The notes under the pieces are model-generated. The model saw nothing but the letters and a program-made list of their open reading frames with translations, was not told the DNA's origin and did not search any database. A DNA stretch of 64,000 bases from NCBI RefSeq assembly GCF_016132545.1, contig NZ_CP066167.1, positions 3,904,001-3,968,000 of the forward strand, in the 5' to 3' direction. Shown here in pieces: positions 1-8,939 of the stretch; within the stretch, counting starts at the first letter, position 1, and each line of letters begins with the position of its first letter. The position numbers were made by a program, and so were the translations under genes. Source of the DNA: Spongiibacter nanhainus (GTDB taxonomy: Bacteria; Pseudomonadota; Gammaproteobacteria; Pseudomonadales; Spongiibacteraceae).

Positions 1-674
1 CGGATTACATTTTTGTGCCCAAGGACAAGCTCGAAGACTTCAATACCCGCTGCATGGACTATCTGGGCAAGCTCTTCGCCTCTATTCTGGACAATCCCGA
101 CTACACCTCGGTGGTGAATGCTCGTCACTTCCAGCGTCTGCAAGCTTACCTGGGGGATGCCCGCCAGAACGGCGCCGATATCCGCGAATTCAATCCCGCC
201 AACGAGGATTTCAGCCAGCAGCAAGGCGCCCACAAGATACCCCTCACACTGGTGATCAACCCCGGCGACGAGCTGCTGGTGTCCAAAGAAGAATTGTTTG
301 GCCCGGTGATCGTGGTGCGCAGCTACGAGAAACTGCAGGATTGCCTGGACTACGTCCGCGCCCGTCCTCACCCCTTGGCGCTGTACTACTTTGGCAATAG
401 CAAGTCCGAGCAGCGCTATGTGCTGGACAACAGCACATCGGGTGCCGTAACCATTAACGACGTTATCTTCCACGTCAGTTGCGAAGACCTGCCCTTTGGC
501 GGCATCGGCCCCAGCGGCATGGGCAACTACCACGGTCTGGACGGCTTCAAGACCTTCAGCCACCCCCGTGCCGTTTACACCCAGAGCAAAATCAACTTTC
601 AGCGCCTGGGCGGCATGATCCCTCCCTATGGCGACAAGTGCGACAAAACCCTCAAAACCATGATCCGCAAATAA
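1..674 (+). CDS. Coniferyl aldehyde dehydrogenase family protein, 3' part
   Basis: The reading frame is open from base 3, so the 5' end lies outside the window and 223 residues are visible. It is the C-terminal part of an NAD(P)-dependent aldehyde dehydrogenase, oxidising an aldehyde to the acid. The visible start DYIFVP is the segment that normally comes just after the catalytic cysteine, so that cysteine is off the edge. Visible family signatures are EELFGPVIVV, the turn GAVTINDV and the closing LPFGGIGPSGMGNYHG block. The long PPYGDK tail is typical of the coniferyl-aldehyde-dehydrogenase (CalB-like) branch. Substrate is inferred from family only. A strong terminator follows directly. Confidence 0.85.
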   Translation, partial: DYIFVPKDKLEDFNTRCMDYLGKLFASILDNPDYTSVVNARHFQRLQAYLGDARQNGADIREFNPANEDFSQQQGAHKIPLTLVINPGDELLVSKEELFGPVIVVRSYEKLQDCLDYVRARPHPLALYYFGNSKSEQRYVLDNSTSGAVTINDVIFHVSCEDLPFGGIGPSGMGNYHGLDGFKTFSHPRAVYTQSKINFQRLGGMIPPYGDKCDKTLKTMIRK

Positions 675-697
675 ACCCACCGCAGTTTTCGCCTGAG

Positions 698-735
698 AAC
701 GGCCGCGCACAGCTGATGTGCGCGGCCGTTTTTTC
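698..735 (+). terminator. Rho-independent terminator after the aldehyde dehydrogenase gene
   Basis: A perfect 13-bp inverted repeat (arms 698-710 and 718-730, starting AACGGCCGCGCAC) with a 7-base loop runs directly into a T tract. It lies 24 bases after the stop codon. Confidence 0.9.
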
Positions 736-805
736 ATTTGGCGCTATGTAGCGAATCCCCCCAGCTGTGCTAGGCTCCACAGACTACTGCCACTTAGGAG
801 GCTTT

Positions 806-1267
806 GTGTCCGACAACGCACTTTCGGAAACCCGCACTCTGGGATGGCGGGAATTTATCGACCTGCCCGACCTGGGGCTGTATAACATCAAGGCCAAAGT
901 CGACACCGGCGCCCGCAGTTCTTCTATACATGCCTTCGACATTCAGCCCGAGGAACAAGACGGCCAACAGTGGGTCAACTTCAAAGTGCACCCTTTACAG
1001 CACGATGACAGCGAAGTCGTCCAGTGCCGAGCGCCCGTCAAGGACTCCCGACAAGTGACCGACTCCGGCGGACACCGCACCCAACGCTACGTAATCGACA
1101 CCACCTTCAATTTGGGTGGCGAGCAGTTCACGGCCGAAGTCACCCTGGCCGACCGCGGCAATATGCTGTTTCGCATGTTGATTGGCCGTACTGCCATGAA
1201 CGGGCGCTACTTGGTCGACCCCAAGCTCTCCTACTGTGTCAGCCACCAACCCCAGACCACCGAATAG
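806..1267 (+). CDS. RimB-like retropepsin-type protease (PF05618, 'ATP-dependent zinc protease' family)
   Basis: A 153-residue soluble protein. It belongs to the family long annotated as ATP-dependent zinc protease, now regarded as retropepsin-like; RimB of the Pseudomonas rim operon is a member and acts on the glutamate tail that RimK adds to ribosomal protein S6. The aspartic-protease-type motif DTGA sits at residues 33-36 in KVDTGARSSS, and LIGRTAMNGRYLVDP near the C terminus is the second conserved block. I chose the GTG at 806 because AGGAGG (796-801) precedes it; a GTG at 767 would add 13 residues without a comparable site. rimK follows 48 bases downstream, which supports a joint role. 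Confidence 0.82.
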   Translation: MSDNALSETRTLGWREFIDLPDLGLYNIKAKVDTGARSSSIHAFDIQPEEQDGQQWVNFKVHPLQHDDSEVVQCRAPVKDSRQVTDSGGHRTQRYVIDTTFNLGGEQFTAEVTLADRGNMLFRMLIGRTAMNGRYLVDPKLSYCVSHQPQTTE

Positions 1268-1315
1268 CTTCTATAAACCTTCCTTTTATAAAACTAGGAC
1301 CTATCGAGTTTCGCT

Positions 1316-2221
1316 ATGAAAATCGCCATTTTGTCCCGTAACAGCCGCCTCTACTCCACCCGCCGCCTGGTCGAGGCCTGCAAAGAGCAAGGTCACGAAG
1401 TCCAGGTGCTGGATACTTTGAAGTGCTACATGGAGCTGAGCTCCGAAGAGCCCGCCGTGTGGTACAAAGGCGAAAAACTGGAGGGCTTTGATGCCGTCAT
1501 CCCCCGCATCGGTGCCTCCATCACCACCTACGGCTTGGCCGTTATCCGTCAGTTTGAAATGATGGGCACCTACAGCCTGACCGAATCGGTGGCCCTGGGC
1601 CGCTCCCGGGACAAGTTGCGAGCCCTGCAGCTGCTGTCCCGCAAAAAAATCGGCATGCCGGTAACCAGCTTTGCCCACGAAGTTCACAACACCAAGGAGC
1701 TGATCAAGCTGGTGGGCGGCGCACCGCTGGTGGTCAAACTGCTGGCTGGTACTCAAGGGCGTGGCGTGGTACTGGCGGAGACTGCCAAGGCCGCAGAGTC
1801 GGTTATCGACGCCTTCCGTGAACTGAAGGCTGACTTTCTGGTACAGGAATTTATCAAGGAAGCCGGCGGCTCCGATGTGCGCTGCCTGGTGATTGGCCGC
1901 AAGGTGGTGGCCGCTATGCAACGCAATGCTGCCAGCGGCGAGTTCCGCTCCAACCTGCACCGGGGCGGCACCGCGGAGCTGACCAAGCTTACCCCGGCCG
2001 AGCGCGCCACCGCGGTCAAGGCCGCGCAAATCATGGGGCTTAACGTCGCCGGTGTGGACATTCTGCGCTCGTCCCGCGGCCCTATGGTGATGGAGGTTAA
2101 TTCGTCGCCGGGGCTGGAAGGCATAGAAAACGCCAGCCGCAAAAATGTGGCTGGCGCCATCGTCAAATTTGTCGAGGAAAATGCCGCCCCCCACAAAAAC
2201 AAAACCCGTGGCAAAGGGTGA
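1316..2221 (+). CDS. rimK: RimK, ribosomal protein S6-L-glutamate ligase (ATP-grasp)
   Basis: A 301-residue ATP-grasp ligase, the normal RimK length. The family adds glutamate residues to the C terminus of ribosomal protein S6. Visible features are the N-terminal [18 protein letters not shown], the ATP-binding stretch [17 protein letters not shown], the [21 protein letters not shown] segment, and the metal-binding [15 protein letters not shown] near the C terminus. It lies between a RimB-like protease and an M14-family peptidase-like protein, all on the same strand with gaps under 60 bases, so one transcript is likely. RimA, the third partner known from Pseudomonas, is not seen here. Confidence 0.93.
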   Translation: MKIAILSRNSRLYSTRRLVEACKEQGHEVQVLDTLKCYMELSSEEPAVWYKGEKLEGFDAVIPRIGASITTYGLAVIRQFEMMGTYSLTESVALGRSRDKLRALQLLSRKKIGMPVTSFAHEVHNTKELIKLVGGAPLVVKLLAGTQGRGVVLAETAKAAESVIDAFRELKADFLVQEFIKEAGGSDVRCLVIGRKVVAAMQRNAASGEFRSNLHRGGTAELTKLTPAERATAVKAAQIMGLNVAGVDILRSSRGPMVMEVNSSPGLEGIENASRKNVAGAIVKFVEENAAPHKNKTRGKG

Positions 2222-2279
2222 CCGCAACAAGCTCAAATCGTTGTAAACTGCGCGAATAATTTTAGCCCGGAGATCCGAG

Positions 2280-3395
2280 GTGGAAAAAAAGGCGCCCGCC
2301 GCCAAGAAGGCCCGCACAACCCGACGCACACCGGCCAAGAAAGTCGTTATCGCCGGAGCTGACATAAAACCCGGCGACCGCCTGCAACTTGAAATCCCGG
2401 TGGCCAAGCTCTATACCCACACTGAGCTGGATATCAGTATCAAAGCAATACGAGGCCGTCGCGACGGCCCCACCCTGTTTGTCAGCGCCGCCATTCACGG
2501 TGATGAGATCAACGGGGTAGAGATCGTCCGCCGGCTGTTGGAGCACCGGGCGCTGCGCTCACTGCGGGGTACGCTGCTGGCAATCCCCATCGTCAATGTC
2601 CACGGCTTTCTCAACAATATGCGCTACCTGCCGGACGGGCGCGATCTCAATCGGTCTTTTCCCGGCTCCCCCAAAAGCTCATTGGCCGGGCGCATTGCTT
2701 ATACCTTCTTTAATGACGTCGTCGCTCACTGTGACTACGGCATCGACCTGCATACCGGCGCCCGCCACCGGGGCAACCTACCGCAAATTCGCGCCGACCT
2801 GCAGGACGAGCGCACCCGGGCCATGGCCGAGGCCTTTGGTGCACCGGTCATGCTGCACGCCAAAACCCGAGACGGCTCGCTGCGGGAAGTTGCCAGCGAT
2901 GAGAATATCCCCGTCCTATTGTACGAGGCCGGCGAAGCGCTGCGTTTTGATGAGGTGGCAATACGCGCTGGGGTCGCCGGCATCATCAATGTGATGCGGC
3001 AGATCGGCATGTTGCCGCCGTCCCGCAGCAAAAAACCCAAACGCAAGCCCATGGTCACCGACCAGAGCTACTGGGTTCGCGCCACCGTCAGCGGCGTATT
3101 GCGGGCACTGGTACCTCTGGGCGCCTTTGTCCAGAAGGGCGACGTGTTGGCGATTATCTCCGACCCGATTGGTGACAGCGGCGACGATGTAGAGATCAAA
3201 GCCCACGATGAGGGCATCGTGATTGGACGCACCTATCTGCCCTTGATCTACGAGGGCGATGCGCTGTTCCATATCGCCAAATACAAAGCCGATATCGAAG
3301 ACGCCCTCAAGCACTACAATGCTTTCCGGGAAGCCTTTGAGCCGGAGTCCTACCCCGCTGCACCCAATGGCGAGGACCCGCCGATAGCCAGCTAG
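2280..3395 (+). CDS. Succinylglutamate desuccinylase / aspartoacylase family (M14-like) protein
   Basis: A 371-residue member of the AstE/AspA zinc-hydrolase family. The zinc motif is seen as HGDE at residues 73-76 in SAAIHGDEINGVE, with another probable ligand in GIDLHTGARHR. The first 20 residues are a Lys/Ala/Arg-rich tail (MEKKAPAAKKARTTRRTPAK) not typical of AstE. Start is the GTG at 2280 with a GGAG element about 8 bases upstream. Members of this branch are often found beside rimK and a RimB-like protease. The true substrate is unknown; a role in trimming a glutamate-modified product is an inference from context. Arginine-catabolic AstE is unlikely, as no other ast genes are nearby. Confidence 0.8.
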   Translation: MEKKAPAAKKARTTRRTPAKKVVIAGADIKPGDRLQLEIPVAKLYTHTELDISIKAIRGRRDGPTLFVSAAIHGDEINGVEIVRRLLEHRALRSLRGTLLAIPIVNVHGFLNNMRYLPDGRDLNRSFPGSPKSSLAGRIAYTFFNDVVAHCDYGIDLHTGARHRGNLPQIRADLQDERTRAMAEAFGAPVMLHAKTRDGSLREVASDENIPVLLYEAGEALRFDEVAIRAGVAGIINVMRQIGMLPPSRSKKPKRKPMVTDQSYWVRATVSGVLRALVPLGAFVQKGDVLAIISDPIGDSGDDVEIKAHDEGIVIGRTYLPLIYEGDALFHIAKYKADIEDALKHYNAFREAFEPESYPAAPNGEDPPIAS

Positions 3396-3433
3396 GGCCT
3401 CGCCCCAAAAAGTACTCACAAGGAACAGGGAAG

Positions 3434-3859
3434 ATGGAAAAGACCTTTCAGCTCAATGGACGCAATTCAATCGTTATCGCGGTGCTGGTGTTGATCTTGT
3501 TCGCCGTCCGCCTTGCCACCATCGGCGAGGTGAATGACGACAAGCTGACCGCCGCCATCCGTGCGGAATTAGCCAATGACATGGGAAACAACTTGGGCCA
3601 AGCCCTTCAAGAAAACAAGCACGACATCGCCACTCTGACCGAGCTGGCTAACCCCGCCAACATCGACGTCTACAGCACCGCCGTTAGTAAACCCTTGCTC
3701 TCCACCGGCAGCGTGACGCGGGCCGTGGTGAAGGTGCACTACGCTCTGCCCGAGCAAAATTCAGTGCAGGAATACTGGCTTTTCGAACACAGCGCGATAG
3801 GGGGCTGGCGCTACCGACAGCGCAGCAGTGCGCTGTCTTACTACCTGAACTTTCTCTGA
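3434..3859 (+). CDS. Hypothetical protein with one N-terminal membrane segment
   Basis: 141 residues, not recognised. One hydrophobic helix at about residues 13-31 (IVIAVLVLILFAVRLATIG) would anchor the rest in the periplasm. The remainder is soluble, with a region ending in VHYALPEQNSVQEYWLFEHS that resembles a small beta-rich domain. It starts 38 bases after the M14-family gene with an AAGGAACAGGG ribosome site upstream, so it may be the last gene of the rimK transcript. No catalytic motif is seen and I assign no function. Confidence 0.65.
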   Translation: MEKTFQLNGRNSIVIAVLVLILFAVRLATIGEVNDDKLTAAIRAELANDMGNNLGQALQENKHDIATLTELANPANIDVYSTAVSKPLLSTGSVTRAVVKVHYALPEQNSVQEYWLFEHSAIGGWRYRQRSSALSYYLNFL

Positions 3860-3964
3860 CTCGGCTCGTCTTCGCTCAGATAAGAAAATAGCGTCCGAGA
3901 CTAACAACCCGTCGCCAGGAACTCTATACTTCCGTGGCCCTGGCCAACTCCCGCAACCAAGACC

Positions 3965-4660
3965 ATGATCGTAAACCACCAATATAAATTTATTTTCCTG
4001 AAAACCCGCAAAACAGCGGGCACCAGTATAGAAATCGCTCTATCCCAGTTCTGTGGCCCCGATGACATCATCACTCCCATCACCCCCATCGACGAGGAAA
4101 AACGCCAGGCATTGGGTTACCCCGGACCACAAAACTATCAAGTGGATACCCGGCACTACAGCGCCGGGGATTGGATGCGCCGCCTGTTTAAAGGCAAACA
4201 CAAACAGCTCACCAATCACTCCACCGCGGCCTACGTCAAAAGCGTATTGGACCCCAAGGTCTGGGATAGCTACTTTAAATTCAGTTTTGAGCGCGATCCC
4301 TTCGACAAAGCCATAAGCAGTTATTACTGGCGCACCAAAAAACTCGACCCACGCCCGCCAATCGCCGAGTTTCTCAGTACCGTACCAGAGCGACGAATCT
4401 GTAACTGGGATGTTTACGCCATCGGCGATGAAGTGTGCGTAGACTTTATCGGTCGCTACGAAAACCTGAATAACGATCTGGCCTTGGTACAGGAGAAACT
4501 TGGCCTACCGGGCGATATCACCCTGGAAAAAACCAAGGCAGGCCACCGCAAGAATCGCGATCACTACAGCAAGGTCTTGGATGCCGAGTCACGGCAGATT
4601 ATTGAAAAGGTGTGCGCTCGGGAAATCAGTGCTCTGGACTACCCCTGGCGCGATCAATAA
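3965..4660 (+). CDS. Sulfotransferase family protein
   Basis: 231 residues. The N terminus reads IFLKTRKTAGTSIEIAL, matching the 5'-phosphosulfate-binding loop of PAPS-dependent sulfotransferases of the Sulfotransfer_2 type. A second PAPS-contact region is likely around FSFERDPFDKAISSYYW (about residues 101-117), the usual FxRDPxxRxxSxY block. Such enzymes transfer sulfate from PAPS to glycans or small molecules; the acceptor cannot be told here. It stands alone between a probable rim operon and the ahp locus, with a terminator just after it, so it looks like an independent gene. Confidence 0.82.
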   Translation: MIVNHQYKFIFLKTRKTAGTSIEIALSQFCGPDDIITPITPIDEEKRQALGYPGPQNYQVDTRHYSAGDWMRRLFKGKHKQLTNHSTAAYVKSVLDPKVWDSYFKFSFERDPFDKAISSYYWRTKKLDPRPPIAEFLSTVPERRICNWDVYAIGDEVCVDFIGRYENLNNDLALVQEKLGLPGDITLEKTKAGHRKNRDHYSKVLDAESRQIIEKVCAREISALDYPWRDQ

Positions 4661-4682
4661 CGCTTCGAGTATGTTCCACAAT

Positions 4683-4709
4683 AAAAAAGCCCCGGCTTAA
4701 TGCCGGGGC
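4683..4709 (-). terminator. Rho-independent terminator for ahpF (minus strand)
   Basis: Inverted repeat GCCCCGGC (4689-4696) and GCCGGGGC (4702-4709) with a 5-base loop. On the minus strand it ends in a run of T (A6 at 4683-4688 on the plus strand), about 80 bases beyond the ahpF stop. It may also stop plus-strand transcription from the sulfotransferase gene, but lacks a T run in that direction. Confidence 0.8.
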
Positions 4710-4789
4710 AAACGAGGGTAGACCTTGGGTGGTATGTAAAAAGTGGAATGAAGTAGGCGCCCTAAATTAGGCGTCGTAAGTTAGGAGAC

Positions 4790-6373
4790 CTAAGCCGCCT
4801 GACTTTGATCCTCTTCAACCGACTGGCGAATCAAATAATCGAAGGCACTGAGAGACGCTGTGGCACCACTGCCCATGGCAATCACAATCTGGTTGTAGGG
4901 CACGGTGGTCACATCCCCGGCGGCAAACACACCGGGCAGCGACGTCTCGCCCCGGGCGTCGATTTCGATTTCTCCCCGAGGACTGAGCGCGACTTCACCT
5001 CCTTTGAGGAATTCGGTGTTGGGCACCAGACCGATCTGCACAAAGATACCGGCAACCGCTATCGATTTTGACTCACCGGAATTGCGGTCGGTGTAGGTCA
5101 ATCCGCTGACCCGCTGGCCATCACCATTCACCTCGGTAGTTTGAGCGTCGGTGATTATGTCGATGTTGCCCATGGAACGCGCCTTGCGCTGCAGCACCTC
5201 ATCGGCGCGGAGCTGGCTGTCAAATTCCAGCACGGTGACATGCTGGGTGATCCCTGCCAGGTCGATAGCCGCCTCGATACCGGAGTTACCGCCGCCAATC
5301 ACCGCCACCGATTTACCTTTAAACAAGGGGCCGTCGCAATGGGGACAGTAGGCCACGCCCTTGCCACGATACTCCTGTTCGCCCGGAACATTCATCTCCC
5401 GCCAGCGAGCGCCGGTGGCAAGAATCACCGAGCGGCTGCGCACACTGGCGCCGCCTTCAACGCTCACTTCAATGCTGCCGTCTTCCAGGGTTTTCAATTC
5501 ACTGGCGCGGAAACCGCTCATAACATCCACGTCGTAATCCTGGACGTGGGCCTCAAGATTGGCGGCCAGCTTGGGCCCCTCGGTCTCTTTAACCGAGATA
5601 AAATTCTCGATACCCACGGTATCCATTAACTGTCCGCCAAAACGCTCTGCCAGCACTCCGGTAGAAATACCTTTGCGTGCGGCATAGATTGCACTGGCAG
5701 CGCCGGCAGGGCCGCCACCCACTACCAGCACATCAAAGACCGGCTTTTCTTCCAGCGCCTTGAGGCTACGAGCCTCGGCATTGGTGTCCACTTTCTTGAG
5801 AATGTCAGTCAGACTGATGCGGCCCTGAGAGAAGGACTCTCCATTCAGGAACACCGACGGCACCGCCATGACATTGCGGGCGTCCACATCGTCCTGGAAC
5901 AGCGCGCCGTCCACCATCTCGTGGTGAATATTGGGGTTGATGGCCGCCATCATATTTAAAGCCTGGACCACGTCGGGGCAGTTCTGGCAGCTCAAAGAGA
6001 TGAAGGTCTCAAAGTGGAAGTCGCCCTCCAGAGCAGCCACTTGCTGGATCACGTCCTCATCCAACTTGATGGGATGACCACCGCTATGCAGCAATGCCAA
6101 GACCAGAGAAGTGAACTCGTGGCCCAAGGGGATGCCCGCAAAGCGCAGCTCAGTGCCCTTGGCAGAAGAACGCACGCCCATACTGGGCCGACGAGCGCTA
6201 TCGTCCTCACCCTCGGCAACGCTGACCAATGGCGACAGTGCCGCCAGTTCATCCATCAGCGTGGCAAGCTCGCGGGACTTATCATCCTCACCCAAATACG
6301 CCAGCAGCTCCACAGGCGTCTTCAGATTTTGCAGGTAGCCTTCCAGCTGTTTCTTCATATTTGCGTCTAACAT
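4790..6373 (-). CDS. ahpF: AhpF, alkyl hydroperoxide reductase flavoprotein subunit
   Basis: 527 residues, normal AhpF length. It passes electrons from NADH via FAD and two cysteine pairs to AhpC in the cytosol. The N-terminal double thioredoxin-fold domain carries C129-Q-N-C132; the thioredoxin-reductase-like part has the FAD motif [19 protein letters not shown] (about 217-235), the pair C343-P-H-C346 in AYCPHCDGP, and the NAD motif [17 protein letters not shown]. Both pairs match the E. coli arrangement closely. It lies downstream of ahpC on the minus strand with 113 bases between, and a terminator follows. The pair is expected to be under OxyR control. Confidence 0.96.
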   Translation of the reverse strand: MLDANMKKQLEGYLQNLKTPVELLAYLGEDDKSRELATLMDELAALSPLVSVAEGEDDSARRPSMGVRSSAKGTELRFAGIPLGHEFTSLVLALLHSGGHPIKLDEDVIQQVAALEGDFHFETFISLSCQNCPDVVQALNMMAAINPNIHHEMVDGALFQDDVDARNVMAVPSVFLNGESFSQGRISLTDILKKVDTNAEARSLKALEEKPVFDVLVVGGGPAGAASAIYAARKGISTGVLAERFGGQLMDTVGIENFISVKETEGPKLAANLEAHVQDYDVDVMSGFRASELKTLEDGSIEVSVEGGASVRSRSVILATGARWREMNVPGEQEYRGKGVAYCPHCDGPLFKGKSVAVIGGGNSGIEAAIDLAGITQHVTVLEFDSQLRADEVLQRKARSMGNIDIITDAQTTEVNGDGQRVSGLTYTDRNSGESKSIAVAGIFVQIGLVPNTEFLKGGEVALSPRGEIEIDARGETSLPGVFAAGDVTTVPYNQIVIAMGSGATASLSAFDYLIRQSVEEDQSQAA

Positions 6374-6486
6374 AATAACTCCGGCAAACTCGCGAGTTTG
6401 TTAAAGGGGAAAAAGGGCCCCAGCGAATGGGGCCAGGTCAGGGTCGCTAGCCATGTAATGGGTCGACTATGCCCTCGTGCCCAGGG

Positions 6487-7056
6487 TTAAATTTTGCCGA
6501 CCAGATCCAGCGAGGGAGAAAGCGTCTCTTCACCGGGCTGCCAAGCGGCGGGGCAGACCTCACCGTCATGCTCGGCCACGTACTGGGCCGCTTGGACTTT
6601 ACGAACCAGCTCTTTGGCAGAGCGACCAATGCCCAAGTCGTGCAGTTCGGCAACTTTAATCTCGCCCTCGGGATTGATGACAAAGGTGCCGCGCAGTGCC
6701 AGGCCATCTTCCTCAATCATCACGCCGAAGTTGCGGGCAATGGTGCCAGTGGGGTCGCCGATCATCGGGAACTGGATCTTGTTGATGGTTTCAGAGCTGT
6801 CATGCCACGCTTTGTGGGTAAAATGAGTATCAGTGGAAACGGAGTACACCTCCACGCCCATCTCTTGAAGCTGTGCGTAATGATCCGCCAAATCGCCCAG
6901 CTCGGTGGGGCAGACAAAGGTGAAGTCGGCGGGGTAGAACATCACCACAGACCATTTGCCTTTGAGGTCGGCATCACTGACGTCTCTGAAGTCTCCATTG
7001 TGAAAGGCAGTGGCTTTGAAAGGCTGTACAGTGGTGTTGATAATTGTCGGAAACAT
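6487..7056 (-). CDS. ahpC: AhpC, typical 2-Cys peroxiredoxin
   Basis: 189 residues from the ATG at 7056 (MFPTIINTT); a longer frame reaching 7143 is not used, because AGGAG lies correctly before 7056 and this start gives the standard AhpC N terminus. It reduces H2O2, organic peroxides and peroxynitrite. The peroxidatic cysteine is C49 in DFTFVCPTE and the resolving cysteine C168 in GEVCPAAW. It is recycled by AhpF, encoded next. It is divergent from oxyR across 129 bases that contain an OxyR-type site. Confidence 0.96.
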   Translation of the reverse strand: MFPTIINTTVQPFKATAFHNGDFRDVSDADLKGKWSVVMFYPADFTFVCPTELGDLADHYAQLQEMGVEVYSVSTDTHFTHKAWHDSSETINKIQFPMIGDPTGTIARNFGVMIEEDGLALRGTFVINPEGEIKVAELHDLGIGRSAKELVRKVQAAQYVAEHDGEVCPAAWQPGEETLSPSLDLVGKI

Positions 7057-7150
7057 GTAACTCTCCTGTTGATCACATTGAAAACGTTTAGAAGCGATAG
7101 GCTTCTCCTGAACACCCTTGTATCCTAGGAAATCGCAGCCCAATCCTCTA

Positions 7151-7187
7151 ATCGATCGTTTTTATCAATAAAATAGGAATCACCTAT
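7151..7187. promoter_or_regulatory. OxyR binding site overlapping the oxyR start codon
   Basis: Four tetramers spaced by 7 bases each fit the OxyR pattern ATAG-N7-CTAT-N7-ATAG-N7-CTAT: ATCG (7151-7154), TTAT (7162-7165), ATAG (7173-7176), CTAT (7184-7187), which is 14 of 16 positions. The last tetramer overlaps the oxyR ATG (7186-7188). The site is about 95-130 bases upstream of the ahpC start. It could activate ahpC and repress oxyR at the same time, the known mode for divergent OxyR targets. Confidence 0.75.
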
Positions 7188-8094
7188 GATAAAAATCCGG
7201 GACCTGCAATACCTGGATGCCGTGGCCCGACATCAGCACTTTGGCCGCGCCGCCGAAGCGTGCTTTGTCAGCCAGCCCACTCTCAGCGGCCAGATCATGA
7301 AGCTGGAAGACCAACTGGGTTTGACCCTGATCGAACGCCACCGCAAAAAGGTCATGCTCACCGCCGCTGGCGAGGCCCTGATTGTGCGGGCCCGCTCGGT
7401 GCTGCGCGCCGCAGAGGATTTTGAGGAGACCGCCAAGGCGCTGTCCGACCCCTTAGCCGGGGACCTCCACGTCGGCCTGATTCCTACCGTGGCGCCCTAC
7501 CTGCTTCCCCACATCATGTCCGACCTCTCCGCCACCCTGCCCAACATCGATTTTTACCTGCACGAAAATCAGACCCAGGTACTGATGCAACAGCTGGATG
7601 CCGGCAAGCTGGATGTGCTGGTGTTGTCCTGGCTGGACGATATGGAGGGGGTAGAGCGCTACCACCTGTTTGACGAGGCCCTGGTGCTGGCGAGCCCGGA
7701 GACACACCCATTGGCTGGCAAAACCAACCTGACCCTGGGCGACCTGGATAATGAGTTAGTACTGACTCTTGAGGATGGCCACTGTCTCCGGGATGAGACT
7801 CTGGACTACTGCTTTTCTGCCGGCGCCAGGGAAGACAATCGTTTTCAGGCTACCAGTCTGGAAACCCTGCGCTACATGGTAGGCAGCGGATTGGGTATTA
7901 CCCTGATGCCCGAGCTGTCGGTGCGGGACGCCGACAACAGCAGCGTGACCTATACCCACTTTGCCGCGCCGCCACCCACCCGGGAGATCTGCCTACTGGT
8001 GCGCCCCAATTACTCCCGCATGGAGTGCGTTCGCGCGGTCGTGGCGACCATCCGCCGCTCCATGGGCGCCATTCAAGACGGCGACGACCAATAA
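7186..8094 (+). CDS. oxyR: OxyR, peroxide-sensing LysR-type regulator
   Basis: 302 residues. N-terminal winged helix-turn-helix at about residues 18-37 (HFGRAAEACFVSQPTLSGQI). The regulatory domain has the redox-active cysteines C200 and C209 in LEDGHCLRDETLDYCFSAG, corresponding to E. coli C199 and C208, so it should sense H2O2 through a disulfide switch. It is divergent from ahpC-ahpF, and an OxyR-like site overlaps its own start codon, suggesting autorepression. The ATG at 7186 gives the standard N terminus. Confidence 0.96.
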   Translation: MIKIRDLQYLDAVARHQHFGRAAEACFVSQPTLSGQIMKLEDQLGLTLIERHRKKVMLTAAGEALIVRARSVLRAAEDFEETAKALSDPLAGDLHVGLIPTVAPYLLPHIMSDLSATLPNIDFYLHENQTQVLMQQLDAGKLDVLVLSWLDDMEGVERYHLFDEALVLASPETHPLAGKTNLTLGDLDNELVLTLEDGHCLRDETLDYCFSAGAREDNRFQATSLETLRYMVGSGLGITLMPELSVRDADNSSVTYTHFAAPPPTREICLLVRPNYSRMECVRAVVATIRRSMGAIQDGDDQ

Positions 8095-8194
8095 GCAACA
8101 CACGCTATCCCGCCAATAAATGACGCCGCCGATTCCCTCCGGGCGGGCTTGCCGCTAAAATTCGCCCCTTTGCACACTCAGCTGGAGCTGCCTG

Positions 8195-8911
8195 ATGGGC
8201 CGAGCCTACCAAAACCGCAAAGTGGCGATGGCAAAAACCGCCGCCACCAAAACTAAGATCTACAGTAAATACGGCCGCGAGATTTACGTCTGCGCCAAGG
8301 CCGGCGGCGTCGATCCGGCCGGCAATCTGGCCCTTCGCGGCCTGATGGACCGGGCCAAGAAAGACCAAGTGCCGGCACACGTTATCGACAAGGCGCTGGA
8401 AAAGGCCAAGGGCGGTGGCGGCGAGGACTTCTCCCCCGCCCGCTACGAGGGCTTCGGCCCCGGTAACTGCATGGTGATTGTCGACTGTCTGACCGACAAC
8501 CCCAACCGCACCTTTGGCGATGTCCGGCTGTGCTTTACCAAGACCAAGTCGAAGATTGGCACCCAGGGCAGCGTCAGCCACATGTTCGATCACTCGGCCA
8601 TTTTGGTCTTTGCTGGGGACGACGAGGAAGGCGCCCTGGAGGCGCTGATGATGGCCGAGGTGGACGTTAGCGATATCGAATGTGAGGACGGTAAGATTTC
8701 AGTCTTTGCCCCCCACACCGACTTCTTTAAGGCCAAGCAGGCCCTGGTTGATCACTTTGGCGACATCGACTTCGACGTCGAGGAAATCCAGTTTATCCCC
8801 CAAACCACCACCCAGATTGGCGGCGAGGATTCGGAGCAGTTTGAGAAATTCCTCGACATGCTCAACGACCTGGACGACGTACAGAACGTTTACCACAACG
8901 TGGTTGACTGA
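8195..8911 (+). CDS. YebC/PmpR family protein, YeeN-like branch
   Basis: 238 residues. The start [31 protein letters not shown] resembles E. coli YeeN more than YebC, which begins MAGHSKWANI. The family core is visible as [44 protein letters not shown] and [15 protein letters not shown], with an acidic C terminus ([17 protein letters not shown]). Family members were annotated as transcriptional regulators; recent work points to roles in translation at difficult stretches. No ruvC or other usual YebC neighbours are here, consistent with a second paralog. Confidence 0.88.
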   Translation: MGRAYQNRKVAMAKTAATKTKIYSKYGREIYVCAKAGGVDPAGNLALRGLMDRAKKDQVPAHVIDKALEKAKGGGGEDFSPARYEGFGPGNCMVIVDCLTDNPNRTFGDVRLCFTKTKSKIGTQGSVSHMFDHSAILVFAGDDEEGALEALMMAEVDVSDIECEDGKISVFAPHTDFFKAKQALVDHFGDIDFDVEEIQFIPQTTTQIGGEDSEQFEKFLDMLNDLDDVQNVYHNVVD

Positions 8912-8939
8912 TCGGGGGCTGAGTCGCGGGCAAGCCGGA

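Noticed and set aside
1301-2407. 368-residue minus-strand frame opposite rimK
   Set aside because: Fully antisense to rimK and the M14-type gene, with codon-mirror composition; a shadow.
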